A stretch of DNA of 30,060 nt from JAKSSM01 sp045629065 (GTDB lineage: Bacteria; Bacillota; Clostridia; Peptostreptococcales; Anaerovoracaceae). The notes below the pieces were generated by a model that saw only the letters and a list, made by a program, of their open reading frames with translations, did not search any database and was not told the DNA's origin. Shown here piece after piece: positions 1-9,273 of this stretch. Location: NCBI GenBank assembly GCA_045629065.1, contig JAZQQK010000023.1, forward strand, positions 1 to 30,060. Reading direction: 5' to 3'. Numbering within the stretch: position 1 is the stretch's first letter; each line of letters opens with the position of its first letter. Position numbers and translations under genes: made by a program.

Positions 1-3000
1 ATGAATCTGCAACAGTTGTAACTCTTAATGGAGAACCAGCTTCTACATCATTTGAAGCTGTTCAGGGTCAAAATACAGTTATTGCGACTGTATATGATGA
101 AGCAGGTAACGAAGCTACAGATAAATTAGTAATTTATGTAGATACAGAAGTTCCTACTGCTACAATCAATGTAACTGGTGGAAAGACTGGTCTTAATGGT
201 TGGTACACAGAAGCTCCTACAGTTACTGCAACAGGTAACGACGCAGTATCTGGCCTTGATAAGTTATATGTAAATGGTGAAGTATATACTGGAACTATTA
301 CATTAAATGAAGGTACAAATACAATCTCTGCTTATGCTACTGACTTAGCAAGCAACACATCACTCACTGATACAAAGACTATCAAACTCGATACAACTAC
401 TCCAAGTGCGACATACTCAATTTCGAGTGGCACTCTGGGAGCAAATGGTTACTACAAGTCAGCTCCAAATATCTATATTTCTCCTATAGTAGGCGATAGC
501 GGTACTGACAATGTAGTATGCAAGTTAAACGGTGTAACACTTACAAATAAGCTTAGAAATTACGTATATGCAATCCCTGATGGAGAGTATGACAGCTTAA
601 CTATTGAAATCACTAATGGTGCTGGTGTGACTGGCACAGTTACTGAAACTGTTGACATCAAGGTTGATACAGAAGCTCCAGAAATCACTAGCGCTACTGT
701 AAATGGAATTGTAGGTGGATGGTTGAACACTGTATCATCAATCGACGTAACAGTTGATGAGCCATCACAACTCAAGTTCAAATATAGCGACGGCACTGTT
801 GTATCAGACGACGAATTTGCTAAATTATTCAATCATGCTTTATTAGCAGATAAGCTTGCTCAAGGATATAACAAAGTTGATGTAACAGCTGAAGACTATG
901 CAGGAAATAAGTCAACAGCGGGAGTTGAATTCATCTTTGATAATGTTCCAGCAACTCTTACAAGCATTGAATACAATGTTGTAGGCGATTCTGCAATTGC
1001 AGGAATCCTTAATGCAATCACTGGCAGAGCATTCTTTGCTGAGAAGATTGTAGTAACTGCAACATTCGAAGATGTAACAAGCTATATTAAGTCAGTTGAA
1101 TACAGCGCTACTGGTAGCCATACAGGAGATATTACAGAGATTGCAGACGAAGCTGGCAGCCAGACATATACTGATACTCTTGAGTTAACTCCAGACTTTA
1201 ATGGAAGCATCGAGTTCAGCGTATATGATAATGCGAATAACGAGTTCACATATTCAACTGGCGAATTCAGCTTAGCTGATGTTGAGGATAGACCAGTTCC
1301 TCCTCCAGAAGCTACAGATACAGATGCTACAGACACTAATGCATCAGATACAAATTCAAACGGCCCACTCAATAGAGTGATGAATGCCTTGAATATGACT
1401 GCATATGGTGCTGAACTTGTTCCAGCAACTCCAACTACTCCATCAAATATTGCAACTCATACATACATCAATCCATACTCTGGTAATGAGATTTCTGACA
1501 GCTTCGAATTTGCTACTATGACTGATCATACTGCAAACTGGAAGTACAACAATCCTAACTTACCAGCAGTTGGTGAGAATGTAATAATAATCTGCACAGA
1601 CGAATTACTCGGTGATTACTATTACAATACTGAAGAACAGCTCACATATGGTGATGTAAATATCGAGGATGCTAAGGCTAACATAATCGGTACTGAAAAG
1701 GCTTGGACTCTCATGAACGAGAGACAACTTCTCCTTTACTCAATGCTTGTAAACTCCGGTACTGCTTCTGCATACCAGACAGCAAAGCCAGAGCAAACAG
1801 CAAGTGCCGAATTTGGTATGGCTTATCGTTATCCATACGCTCTCAAGAATAGCTCTACAGAGGTTGTAATACCTTACTTGATGAGACCATTCGTTTGGGC
1901 TATGGGAGAAGAAGTAATTAGCTCAGAAACATTAGCTGGATTCTATGATGCAAATAATAGAATTTACTTAGCCGCTGATGATGCTAAATACGATATGTCA
2001 CAAGACATTGAAACAAATGTAATTGATGATTCCACATCCGAAAAGATGCATCTCGATTACAAGCTCGCATTCCGTGGTATCGGTGCTCAAGTTGAACTTG
2101 CTTCTGGCAAGCCATTAGAGAACCACCGTCAGATGGCAGAGAGCATGAACGGACATCATGCTACTGTAATCATGAACATGGATGCAAGCAAGTTCTACAA
2201 GAAGAGCGCTGCGGGCTTCTTCGGTGCATTCGTTGATACTACTGTTACTAACCAAGACGATGGTAGCACAAGCGTAATTGGCGCTAACATCATGAACCTT
2301 GGATTAAGCGGTAGCTTAACTGCAAGCAAGTATGTAGGTGCTTTAATAGGACATGATTGCTACAACAAGGCATCCTACAACAATATCGTAGTTTGCACTG
2401 CAACTGATGTATTAGGAACTAATGTTGACAACGTTCTCAAGGCAACTGGAACAGAGTCATACGCAGGTGGCTTGATCGGTGCATCCGATAAGTCAGAAAT
2501 GTTTATTACAAACTTCGGCGTTCACAATGCAAACATCCAGGCAACAAAGAGTGTCGGCGGAGCAATCGGTTTAATCAGATTGGCTTCTTACACAGATGTT
2601 GACCTCGATGGTAATGTAATTGACAAGTCTAATGAACAGAATATTGACGATTATGAAAACGGCGCAAGCTATGTAGTAAGAAACGACAAGATTTATGTAA
2701 AAGAAGATGATGAATACAGAATCACTGGTAACACATTTACTGCACCAACAGTAGGTGGTATCATCGGTGAATTAAGTGATCAGTATAGATCATCAGGTAT
2801 CCATGTTGTTGATATCGACACAAGAGGAAATGTAGGAACTTATCCAACAGTTATTGGATCCGCCCACAGCATGGCTGGTGCTCCTGGCATCGTTACTAAG
2901 AAGTGGGGCGTTTACGGATACAATATCTTTGATGGTAAGAGTGAAAAGATCGTAGCTTCAGTTGCTGCAGCTAATAATACAAAGGCTGCAATGAAGACAG

Positions 3001-5921
3001 CTGCTGATGAGGAAACAAGACTTATCAAGCAGAACTTCAATGGTACAGGCTTCGATACTACAAGCGATTCAATGTTAGATAGCAACTACATGTGGTACAC
3101 TTCTCTCGAAGATATTTACAACTTATTAGGAATTCCAGAAGGAAAGGCAGTATCCGATTCAGAAGTAAGCGAAGCAACATTCACAACTCTTGAACACGAA
3201 TACTTCCCTGGAATCCTTAAGGAAGGTTACCAGTTATCTACAGACAATGCAGAACTTAACCCTAACAATATCTTCTATTGGGTATACAATGCTAAGCAAG
3301 CTGCTGAGGTAAGAATCAATCCATACATGGAAGTACTTGCTCAAGCTTACTACACACCTTACTTGTTAAGTGAAGATCAAAAGACTCCATACACTTATGC
3401 AACTGATACTAATACAGGCATAGGCGTAAGCACTGCAATTGAACGTACAAGCTTGGCATATGCTCGTAAGGTAGACGATGTTACAAACCGTGTATTAATT
3501 GTTAGCAACGGAACAATTGATAACAGTTCATGGAGAATCTCAGGATCACCAAGTATCAGTCTCTCAAAGAGCGACGATACAACGTCATACTACTTGAGCA
3601 ACTATGACTATAAGTACTCTAGCACTAGACTTTATGCTACTGAGTATGTAAGAACAACTTATGTATCACCTAGAAACGATGCTTTAGTAGAAGCAGCTGG
3701 CGCTGATGATGCAGAAAGAGTTAACCACGTCCTCAAGATCGATGATACTGAATATGTAAGCGCAGATGCTCGTGTATTATACGAAGTCAATACTACTAAG
3801 ATTGCAGAAGGTAAGCACCCTGAATTCGTACCAGCTGACAGTAAATTCAAAGCTCGTGAAGATCATCCAGGCGAAGCTACTGATACTCAAATCACTGAGA
3901 AGTTTGACCAGTACACTGACGACTACAGAAATGCTACAGGTACTAACGGTAAGACTAAGTGGGAGACAAACGCTGAAATCAACCACGCTGGTGAAGATAT
4001 TAGCTTATTAGATGATGACGTATTCCTCGGCGCTAAGGGTCAGATTACTTCATACATTGAGGTTCAATTCAGTGGTACACGTATCGACTGGAAGAACAAG
4101 TCATTCACTCGTAGTTTCACATTACTTGATGAAGAGGCTACAAAAGCTAGTGGCACAAATATTTACACTACAATGCCACAGGGCACTACAATCAGAATGT
4201 ACACATTCAATCTCAATGCAAATGGAGAATTAGTAAAGACTGAGTACACTTACACATTGACTGATGGACCAATGGAGAAGGTTCCACTTTCAAGATTCTA
4301 TTCAGGATCTACAGCATTCAGCCCTAAGACAATTACTCTTGACCAAGACACAAGCAGTTCAACTAAGGTATTAAGAAAAGAAGAAGCTACAGTTCGTTAC
4401 ACTTATGCAACTGGTACTAATGTAGATACTTCAACTTGGACTGATCTGGCTGCAGGTATTGAAAGATATGTATTCATCGTAGACTTCAGCAACGTCTCAG
4501 AGGGCGATAGCGTAACACGTGATGGCGCAAGAATCGAGCACGTTGAACCATACGTTGACTGTGTAGCTGCTGCATCACCATCATTCATCAAAGAAGTTAA
4601 GCCAGATGATCAAGGTATTGCTCATATCCAGGCTTCTCGTCAAATCCTAATTGCTTCAGCAACTGCAATTGACGAAACAAAGAAGGATAACCACGATAAC
4701 TTCGAAGAAATTCCAATCAACATTTCAAATCCAGAAAGCAGAACAATTAACTTCGATAAAGACGTTCCAGTTCATATCAGAGCTACGATCAACGATAACT
4801 GGCCAGAAAGATACGACTTCGACGCCGATGGTATCAACAAGGATGATACAAACGAAGCTAAGTCAAAGTTCATGGATATTGTATGCTCAATCTATGATGA
4901 CAGAGGTAACACAACTGTTAACTTACCAGCAGGCACAAGAATCACATTCACATTACCTGGTGTTAACGGTGCAACACCTACATCAATCACTAGAATCGTA
5001 GGTGGAGATGCTGGTTATGAAGACGGACCTACTAAGTCCAACTCATTCATCTCTTGGTATAAGGAAATCGCTGATACATCATACGATGATATCCTTAAGG
5101 ATAGCGATCCAAATAACAATGATGGTAATGAATTCTTCTATAACTTAAGACAGCGTTATAACGAAGCTAAGGCAAACGGCAAGTATGAGATTGACATCCC
5201 AATCGATGTTAAGTTCGACTTCACTGAAACTAACGAAGCTGAATTCAACGCAGCATTCCCATCCTCAACTGAAAAGTTCTACTTCGTACTCTCCACAAGA
5301 AGAACAGATAACCCTGATTATCCAAATATGGATGTAATCCATGAAATCAGAATTCCACTCTCAACACCAGTTCACACAGACGTAGGTTACACAATCCACG
5401 CAAATCGTTGGGAACAGGTTAAGAGAATGTTCGATGGCGAGACAACTAAGTTAGGATTCATCTCGACATTCAGAATGATTCCTGAAGCTGAAGAAAACGA
5501 AGTTGTAGAAAACAAGGTAAGATTCATCATCTACAAGTTAGATAAGGAAACTAATGAATACGAATTGTTAACTAATACTGCTAACGACACTGGTTACTTA
5601 TTGAATGATCTCTTCACATTTACTCGTACTGAAGATGGTACAGTAGTTGCACCAGAAACATTATCCGGTCACCAAGAATACTTAGAGACTAAGATAATTG
5701 AAGGTACAAACGGAACTGCTGCCAAGTCACGTACTGGTAATACTAAGGCAGAAGAGCACTTCACAATTACTGCAAACTTTGATGTAAACGATCCTAACAT
5801 CAAGGATCTCGCAACTCAGTACAAGATTGTAAGTAACGTAACTAAGAACAACGGTTCATTAGCTGAAGACTACATGTACTTCAGACTTACTGAAAAAGGT
5901 AAGATTTTATCAGTAAAATAG
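1..5921 (+). CDS. Large surface or secreted protein with bacterial Ig-like modules (5' end outside window)
   Basis: The frame is open from base 3, so this is the C-terminal 1972 residues of a longer protein; the GTG at 627 is only an internal codon. Residues 1 to about 320 hold repeated beta-sandwich modules with recurring features: a VDTEAP-like strand junction, an NGWYTEAP-like motif, and DEAGNEAT or DYAGNKST ends. These are typical of bacterial Ig-like domains in adhesins. A proline then Thr/Asp-rich linker (about 429-455, with PVPPPEATDTDATDTN) separates them from a long region I cannot assign. Around residues 776-943, GALIG, GGLIG, GGAIG and GGIIG segments resemble the GLUG repeats of surface proteins. 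The C terminus (GKILSVK) has no LPXTG motif, membrane segment or SLH domain, so attachment is unexplained unless the missing N terminus provides it. Export is inferred from domain content only. A strong hairpin follows the TAG stop. Confidence 0.75.
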   Translation, partial: ESATVVTLNGEPASTSFEAVQGQNTVIATVYDEAGNEATDKLVIYVDTEVPTATINVTGGKTGLNGWYTEAPTVTATGNDAVSGLDKLYVNGEVYTGTITLNEGTNTISAYATDLASNTSLTDTKTIKLDTTTPSATYSISSGTLGANGYYKSAPNIYISPIVGDSGTDNVVCKLNGVTLTNKLRNYVYAIPDGEYDSLTIEITNGAGVTGTVTETVDIKVDTEAPEITSATVNGIVGGWLNTVSSIDVTVDEPSQLKFKYSDGTVVSDDEFAKLFNHALLADKLAQGYNKVDVTAEDYAGNKSTAGVEFIFDNVPATLTSIEYNVVGDSAIAGILNAITGRAFFAEKIVVTATFEDVTSYIKSVEYSATGSHTGDITEIADEAGSQTYTDTLELTPDFNGSIEFSVYDNANNEFTYSTGEFSLADVEDRPVPPPEATDTDATDTNASDTNSNGPLNRVMNALNMTAYGAELVPATPTTPSNIATHTYINPYSGNEISDSFEFATMTDHTANWKYNNPNLPAVGENVIIICTDELLGDYYYNTEEQLTYGDVNIEDAKANIIGTEKAWTLMNERQLLLYSMLVNSGTASAYQTAKPEQTASAEFGMAYRYPYALKNSSTEVVIPYLMRPFVWAMGEEVISSETLAGFYDANNRIYLAADDAKYDMSQDIETNVIDDSTSEKMHLDYKLAFRGIGAQVELASGKPLENHRQMAESMNGHHATVIMNMDASKFYKKSAAGFFGAFVDTTVTNQDDGSTSVIGANIMNLGLSGSLTASKYVGALIGHDCYNKASYNNIVVCTATDVLGTNVDNVLKATGTESYAGGLIGASDKSEMFITNFGVHNANIQATKSVGGAIGLIRLASYTDVDLDGNVIDKSNEQNIDDYENGASYVVRNDKIYVKEDDEYRITGNTFTAPTVGGIIGELSDQYRSSGIHVVDIDTRGNVGTYPTVIGSAHSMAGAPGIVTKKWGVYGYNIFDGKSEKIVASVAAANNTKAAMKTAADEETRLIKQNFNGTGFDTTSDSMLDSNYMWYTSLEDIYNLLGIPEGKAVSDSEVSEATFTTLEHEYFPGILKEGYQLSTDNAELNPNNIFYWVYNAKQAAEVRINPYMEVLAQAYYTPYLLSEDQKTPYTYATDTNTGIGVSTAIERTSLAYARKVDDVTNRVLIVSNGTIDNSSWRISGSPSISLSKSDDTTSYYLSNYDYKYSSTRLYATEYVRTTYVSPRNDALVEAAGADDAERVNHVLKIDDTEYVSADARVLYEVNTTKIAEGKHPEFVPADSKFKAREDHPGEATDTQITEKFDQYTDDYRNATGTNGKTKWETNAEINHAGEDISLLDDDVFLGAKGQITSYIEVQFSGTRIDWKNKSFTRSFTLLDEEATKASGTNIYTTMPQGTTIRMYTFNLNANGELVKTEYTYTLTDGPMEKVPLSRFYSGSTAFSPKTITLDQDTSSSTKVLRKEEATVRYTYATGTNVDTSTWTDLAAGIERYVFIVDFSNVSEGDSVTRDGARIEHVEPYVDCVAAASPSFIKEVKPDDQGIAHIQASRQILIASATAIDETKKDNHDNFEEIPINISNPESRTINFDKDVPVHIRATINDNWPERYDFDADGINKDDTNEAKSKFMDIVCSIYDDRGNTTVNLPAGTRITFTLPGVNGATPTSITRIVGGDAGYEDGPTKSNSFISWYKEIADTSYDDILKDSDPNNNDGNEFFYNLRQRYNEAKANGKYEIDIPIDVKFDFTETNEAEFNAAFPSSTEKFYFVLSTRRTDNPDYPNMDVIHEIRIPLSTPVHTDVGYTIHANRWEQVKRMFDGETTKLGFISTFRMIPEAEENEVVENKVRFIIYKLDKETNEYELLTNTANDTGYLLNDLFTFTRTEDGTVVAPETLSGHQEYLETKIIEGTNGTAAKSRTGNTKAEEHFTITANFDVNDPNIKDLATQYKIVSNVTKNNGSLAEDYMYFRLTEKGKILSVK

Positions 5922-5958
5922 GTTAAAGGCCTGCCTCCTTTAGGAGGCGGCCCTAACC
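5921..5958 (+). terminator. Strong hairpin after the surface-protein gene, probable terminator or mRNA 3' end
   Basis: GGTTA (5921-5925) pairs with TAACC (5954-5958). Inside it, GGCC pairs with GGCC and GCCTCC with GGAGGC around a TTTA loop, with small bulges. The stem overlaps the last base of the TAG stop. Only a short TTATT follows instead of a T-run, so termination is likely but not canonical. Confidence 0.6.
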
Positions 5959-5964
5959 TTATTA

Positions 5965-6001
5965 GCTCATATGAGCAAAACAAAAGCACTCATAAGAGTG
6001 C
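5965..6001. other. Two small hairpins in the leader of the 554-residue gene
   Basis: GCTCAT/ATGAGC (5965-5976) is a perfect 12-base palindrome. GCACTC-ATAA-GAGTGC (5986-6001) is a 6-bp hairpin. Both lie between the preceding terminator-like hairpin and the AAGGAGA ribosome binding site ahead of the ATG at 6026. I see no recognisable promoter in this 104-base gap, so these may be processing or stability elements in a read-through transcript. Confidence 0.4.
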
Positions 6002-6025
6002 AAAAACATTTAAGGAGAAAGCTTT

Positions 6026-7690
6026 ATGGCAGCTGGACAATACCGTAAAATTGAAGAGTTTGAAAAGGTTCTTTACAACCCTAATAGCCCTGTAACAGTA
6101 GAAAAGATGGTCTTACAGCATGACCTGATCTACGATGTTAATGTGCTTCAAATCACTTTTAGAAATGTAGACATACTAAGCATGTATGGACTTGGAATTG
6201 TCGTAACTTTAAAAGATGAAGAAGGTAAAAAAATGTATAACGACATCGAGTTCAATTATTATGGAATCGAAGTCGCTAGCGGCAGAACATTCGGTGGCAA
6301 TGAAGACATAGTTGTAGAACCAGATGTTGCAAAATACGAAATTACAGTAGTAAGGGCTGACCTTGCAGAAGGAAAGCGTTTCCATGGAAAAACTGTGCTC
6401 ACTCCAGCTCCAACAGTTAAGCCAATAGAAAGTTTAGAAGAATTCGCAGAGGGATTCAAAAATCGCGTATTGAAGATACGCCCTAAGGCTAAGGTTGTAG
6501 CCGCATTTGATAGTGAAGAAAATCACTGGTACTGTACATGTGGAAAGATTTATCCAAGAAATATTAAACAGTGCCCAATTTGTAAATTAAAGCATGATGA
6601 TTTAATAGCAATTCTTCCTGAACTAAAAGAAGAAAAACGCTTGCAAGATATTGAAGATGCAAAGCGCAGAAAAGAAGAAGAAGAACTAGAACAACTTCGC
6701 CAAGAGGAAGAAGAGAGAAAACGTCAAGCAGAAGAAAGAGAACGCTTAAGACAAGAAGCAGAAGAAAAAGAAAGAATTCGTATCCAAGAGGAACGTATCA
6801 ATAGAGAACATGAGGCATTAAGACAGCAAATCTTGAAGAAGCAAAAACGCATAAAGAGAATTGCTATCTGGGCTTCAAGTCTAGTATGTGTAGCTGTACT
6901 TTCACTTATTTTTGTACCTAAGGTTATGGACTATGCTGCTCAGCAGAAGGCACAACAGCAGGGAATAGGCATAGGCGAAGCTACAAGCACTGACTACGAA
7001 TATAACGCTGATGTCCAGTCGACAACAGATGAAGGCGATAAGCTTGCTACTGGTACAGACGGATATCCAGTTACTACTGTAGCACTCTTAGCAGAAGGTT
7101 TGGATGAAACAGAGACAAAGACTATTTGGCGTCTGTTCGGCAAGACTGAAACTGCTTTGGAACATGATACAGTATATATGACTACTGAGAAGCAGAGAGC
7201 ATATATGTTAGATATGCTCGGTAAGAGAAAGCTCGAAGACAGGGCTCTTTCATGTGTTCTCATTCAGCCAACTGAAGAAGGCACTGGTCTAAAACTTAAA
7301 CTCTATAACATTACAAAGTGTACAGAAGAAGACTTTAAGACTGTATTAACTAAGTTGGGCGTAAAGGATGCGAGCGTAATTATCGCAGCACCTCAAAAGG
7401 CAAGCGGTTCCACTGCTTTGGCATCACTTTACTCAGAACTCAACAAGAACAGAACTGTAGAAGGCAAGCCAATCGGAATTGCTACATCATACAGCAGAAT
7501 GAATATTAGAACTGGCCCAAGCACTTCATACGAAAGCTATGGACTCACAGAGCCAAAGACTCAGGTTCAGGTTGTTGAAATTCTCGACAACGGTTGGCTC
7601 AAGATTATTTGGAATGATAGTATGTCTGGCTATGCTTACACATGCTATAACGATGGCAATGCTAAGTATTATATGTTTGAAAATAACTAA
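6026..7690 (+). CDS. Membrane protein: zinc ribbon, coiled coil, one TM segment, DUF1002-like domain, SH3b domain
   Basis: 554 residues, preceded by AAGGAGA. Residues 1-150 form a predicted beta-rich domain I do not recognise. C170, C172, C183 and C186 (YCTCG and CPIC) make a zinc ribbon. Residues about 195-275 are a highly charged Glu/Arg/Lys coiled coil. Residues about 279-298 (IWASSLVCVAVLSLIFVP) are a single membrane span with basic residues before it, so the N-terminal part should be cytoplasmic and the rest outside. Residues about 345-470 resemble DUF1002, with segments such as YMLDMLGKRKLEDRALSC, LYNITKCTEEDF and GVKDASVIIAAP. Residues about 482-550 are an SH3b domain (RMNIRTGPSTSYESYG) that could bind cell wall. 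The stop overlaps the rnhB start by one base. The function is unknown; a cell-envelope sensing or scaffolding role is inference. Confidence 0.8.
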   Translation: MAAGQYRKIEEFEKVLYNPNSPVTVEKMVLQHDLIYDVNVLQITFRNVDILSMYGLGIVVTLKDEEGKKMYNDIEFNYYGIEVASGRTFGGNEDIVVEPDVAKYEITVVRADLAEGKRFHGKTVLTPAPTVKPIESLEEFAEGFKNRVLKIRPKAKVVAAFDSEENHWYCTCGKIYPRNIKQCPICKLKHDDLIAILPELKEEKRLQDIEDAKRRKEEEELEQLRQEEEERKRQAEERERLRQEAEEKERIRIQEERINREHEALRQQILKKQKRIKRIAIWASSLVCVAVLSLIFVPKVMDYAAQQKAQQQGIGIGEATSTDYEYNADVQSTTDEGDKLATGTDGYPVTTVALLAEGLDETETKTIWRLFGKTETALEHDTVYMTTEKQRAYMLDMLGKRKLEDRALSCVLIQPTEEGTGLKLKLYNITKCTEEDFKTVLTKLGVKDASVIIAAPQKASGSTALASLYSELNKNRTVEGKPIGIATSYSRMNIRTGPSTSYESYGLTEPKTQVQVVEILDNGWLKIIWNDSMSGYAYTCYNDGNAKYYMFENN

Positions 7691-8352
7691 TGACTAAACT
7701 TGAACGTGAGCAAATGCTCAAAGAAAAGTTAATAGTAATGAAACACTACGAAAACGCTCTTTATGAAAAGGGCGTTTCGCTCATAGGCGGGATAGATGAG
7801 GTTGGCCGCGGCCCATTAGCTGGGCCTGTGGTTACCGCATGCGTGGTGCTTCCAAAAGATTTTGATCTACTTGGAGTGGACGATTCCAAGAAACTTTCAG
7901 AAAAGAAAAGGGAAGAACTGTATGACCAAATTTTGGAACGTGCAGTAGCTTATGGAATCGGTATCGTCGACAATAATAAAATAGACGAAATCAACATATT
8001 AGAGGCGACTAAACTTGCAATGCAGATAAGTTATCAAAACGCCAATGAAATGCTCTTAAAACGCAATTTTGGGGCCTTACAGCACTTATTAGTGGATGCA
8101 GTGGTACTAAAGAATATTCCATGCGACCAAACATCGCTGATTAAGGGCGACCAAAAAAGCGTTTCGATAGCTGCGGCTTCAATAGTAGCCAAAGTAACAA
8201 GAGATAGAATGATGGTGGAATGGTCCAAAGAATACCCTTGGTACGGCTTTGAGTCCAATAAAGGTTATAGCACTAAGCTCCACTATCAAGGCATAGCAGA
8301 ACATGGTATAACTCCAATTCATAGAAAGACATTTTTGAAGGGAATTATTTAA
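7690..8352 (+). CDS. rnhB: Ribonuclease HII
   Basis: Cleaves the RNA strand of RNA-DNA hybrids and incises at ribonucleotides misincorporated in DNA; cytoplasmic and metal-dependent. The 220-residue protein carries the GGIDEVGRGPLAGPVV signature. The expected acidic active site is visible: D36, E37, D136 (LLVDAV) and D154 (IKGDQKS), followed by the conserved AAASIVAKVTRDR helix. Length is normal for the family. Its ATG overlaps the upstream stop as TAATG, and the preceding bases show no Shine-Dalgarno sequence, so translation probably depends on ribosomes finishing the 554-residue membrane protein gene. Its stop overlaps the rbgA start in the same way. In many Firmicutes rnhB neighbours rbgA, as here. 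Confidence 0.96.
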   Translation: MTKLEREQMLKEKLIVMKHYENALYEKGVSLIGGIDEVGRGPLAGPVVTACVVLPKDFDLLGVDDSKKLSEKKREELYDQILERAVAYGIGIVDNNKIDEINILEATKLAMQISYQNANEMLLKRNFGALQHLLVDAVVLKNIPCDQTSLIKGDQKSVSIAAASIVAKVTRDRMMVEWSKEYPWYGFESNKGYSTKLHYQGIAEHGITPIHRKTFLKGII

Positions 8353-9236
8353 TGATTGAAAACATCAACTGGTATCCTGGACACATGAAAAAGACCAGGG
8401 AACTGATTCAGGAGAACTTGAAGATGGTAGACTTAGTAATCGAAGTCCTCGATGCGAGGATACCGGTTTCAAGCCGCAACCCTATTATCGACGAATTAGT
8501 TCAGTCAAAAGATAGAATAGTAATCCTAAACAAGAGCGACCTTTCTGATGCGAATACTAATAAAATCTGGAAAGAAAGATTCGAGAAGGATGGCAATATT
8601 GTGCTAGAGATGGATTCCAACCATGGCGCTGGAATCAAAGAACTCTACAAAGTGTTAGACAAGCTTCAAGAAGAGAAGAACAGTGGTAGGGCATTGGCAA
8701 AGCCTCTTAGAATGATGATCGTAGGCGTTCCTAATGTAGGAAAGTCATCACTTATCAATCGCCTTACTGGAAAGAAGAGTGCGAAGACTGGTGATAAGCC
8801 AGGAGTAACTCGTGGAAAGCAGTGGCTTAGTCTGGAAAACGGCATGCAACTATTGGACACACCAGGTATTTTATGGCCGAAGTTTGAGGACCCAAATGTA
8901 GGATTAAACTTAGCCTTTTGTGGATCAATCAAGGACGAAATCTTAGATATTTCAGACCTTGCACTCGAGCTTGTGAAAGTCCTCCAAAAGGAATATCCAG
9001 ACATGTTGATTTCGCGTTATAAGCTAGATGGCTTGTATAAGGAAGGGGATGAATCTCCTGAGACTGGCTGGCCGCTTGAAACAGAGCAAGAAATTGCGCT
9101 TGCGAACCTCGAAGCTATCGCTCGCAAGCGTGGATGTGTGATGGCTGGCAAACGTATCGACTACGAGCGCGTAGCGAAGATGCTATTAGACGAATTCCGT
9201 AGCGCGACAATTGGACAGATATCACTTGAGAGATAA
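8352..9236 (+). CDS. rbgA: Ribosome biogenesis GTPase RbgA (YlqF)
   Basis: A circularly permuted GTPase needed for late assembly of the 50S subunit in Firmicutes. The G motifs appear in permuted order: DAR at 34-36 and NKSD (G4) at 60-63 come before GVPNVGKS (G1, 125-132), PGVTRG with T153 (G2) and DTPGI (G3, 169-173). The N terminus INWYPGHMKKT is characteristic of the YlqF family. At 294 residues it is full length. GAAGGGA lies about 9 bases upstream of the ATG, which overlaps the rnhB stop. It is the last gene of this set and is followed by a strong terminator. Confidence 0.96.
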   Translation: MIENINWYPGHMKKTRELIQENLKMVDLVIEVLDARIPVSSRNPIIDELVQSKDRIVILNKSDLSDANTNKIWKERFEKDGNIVLEMDSNHGAGIKELYKVLDKLQEEKNSGRALAKPLRMMIVGVPNVGKSSLINRLTGKKSAKTGDKPGVTRGKQWLSLENGMQLLDTPGILWPKFEDPNVGLNLAFCGSIKDEILDISDLALELVKVLQKEYPDMLISRYKLDGLYKEGDESPETGWPLETEQEIALANLEAIARKRGCVMAGKRIDYERVAKMLLDEFRSATIGQISLER

Positions 9237-9240
9237 TAAA

Positions 9241-9270
9241 AAACCGCAGCGTTGCGCTGCGGTTTTGTTA
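9241..9270. terminator. Bidirectional rho-independent terminator between rbgA and gltS
   Basis: AAACCGCAGC (9241-9250) pairs perfectly with GCTGCGGTTT (9256-9265) around a five-base loop. On the plus strand the T-rich tail TTTTGTTA follows; on the minus strand the A-rich flank (9237-9243) becomes a T-run. It lies between the convergent rbgA and gltS stops. Confidence 0.93.
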
Positions 9271-9273
9271 TGC

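Noticed and set aside
3766..5001. Several 70 to 116-codon plus-strand frames inside the surface-protein gene
   Set aside because: Out-of-frame shadows of a long, compositionally consistent reading frame; no start signals.
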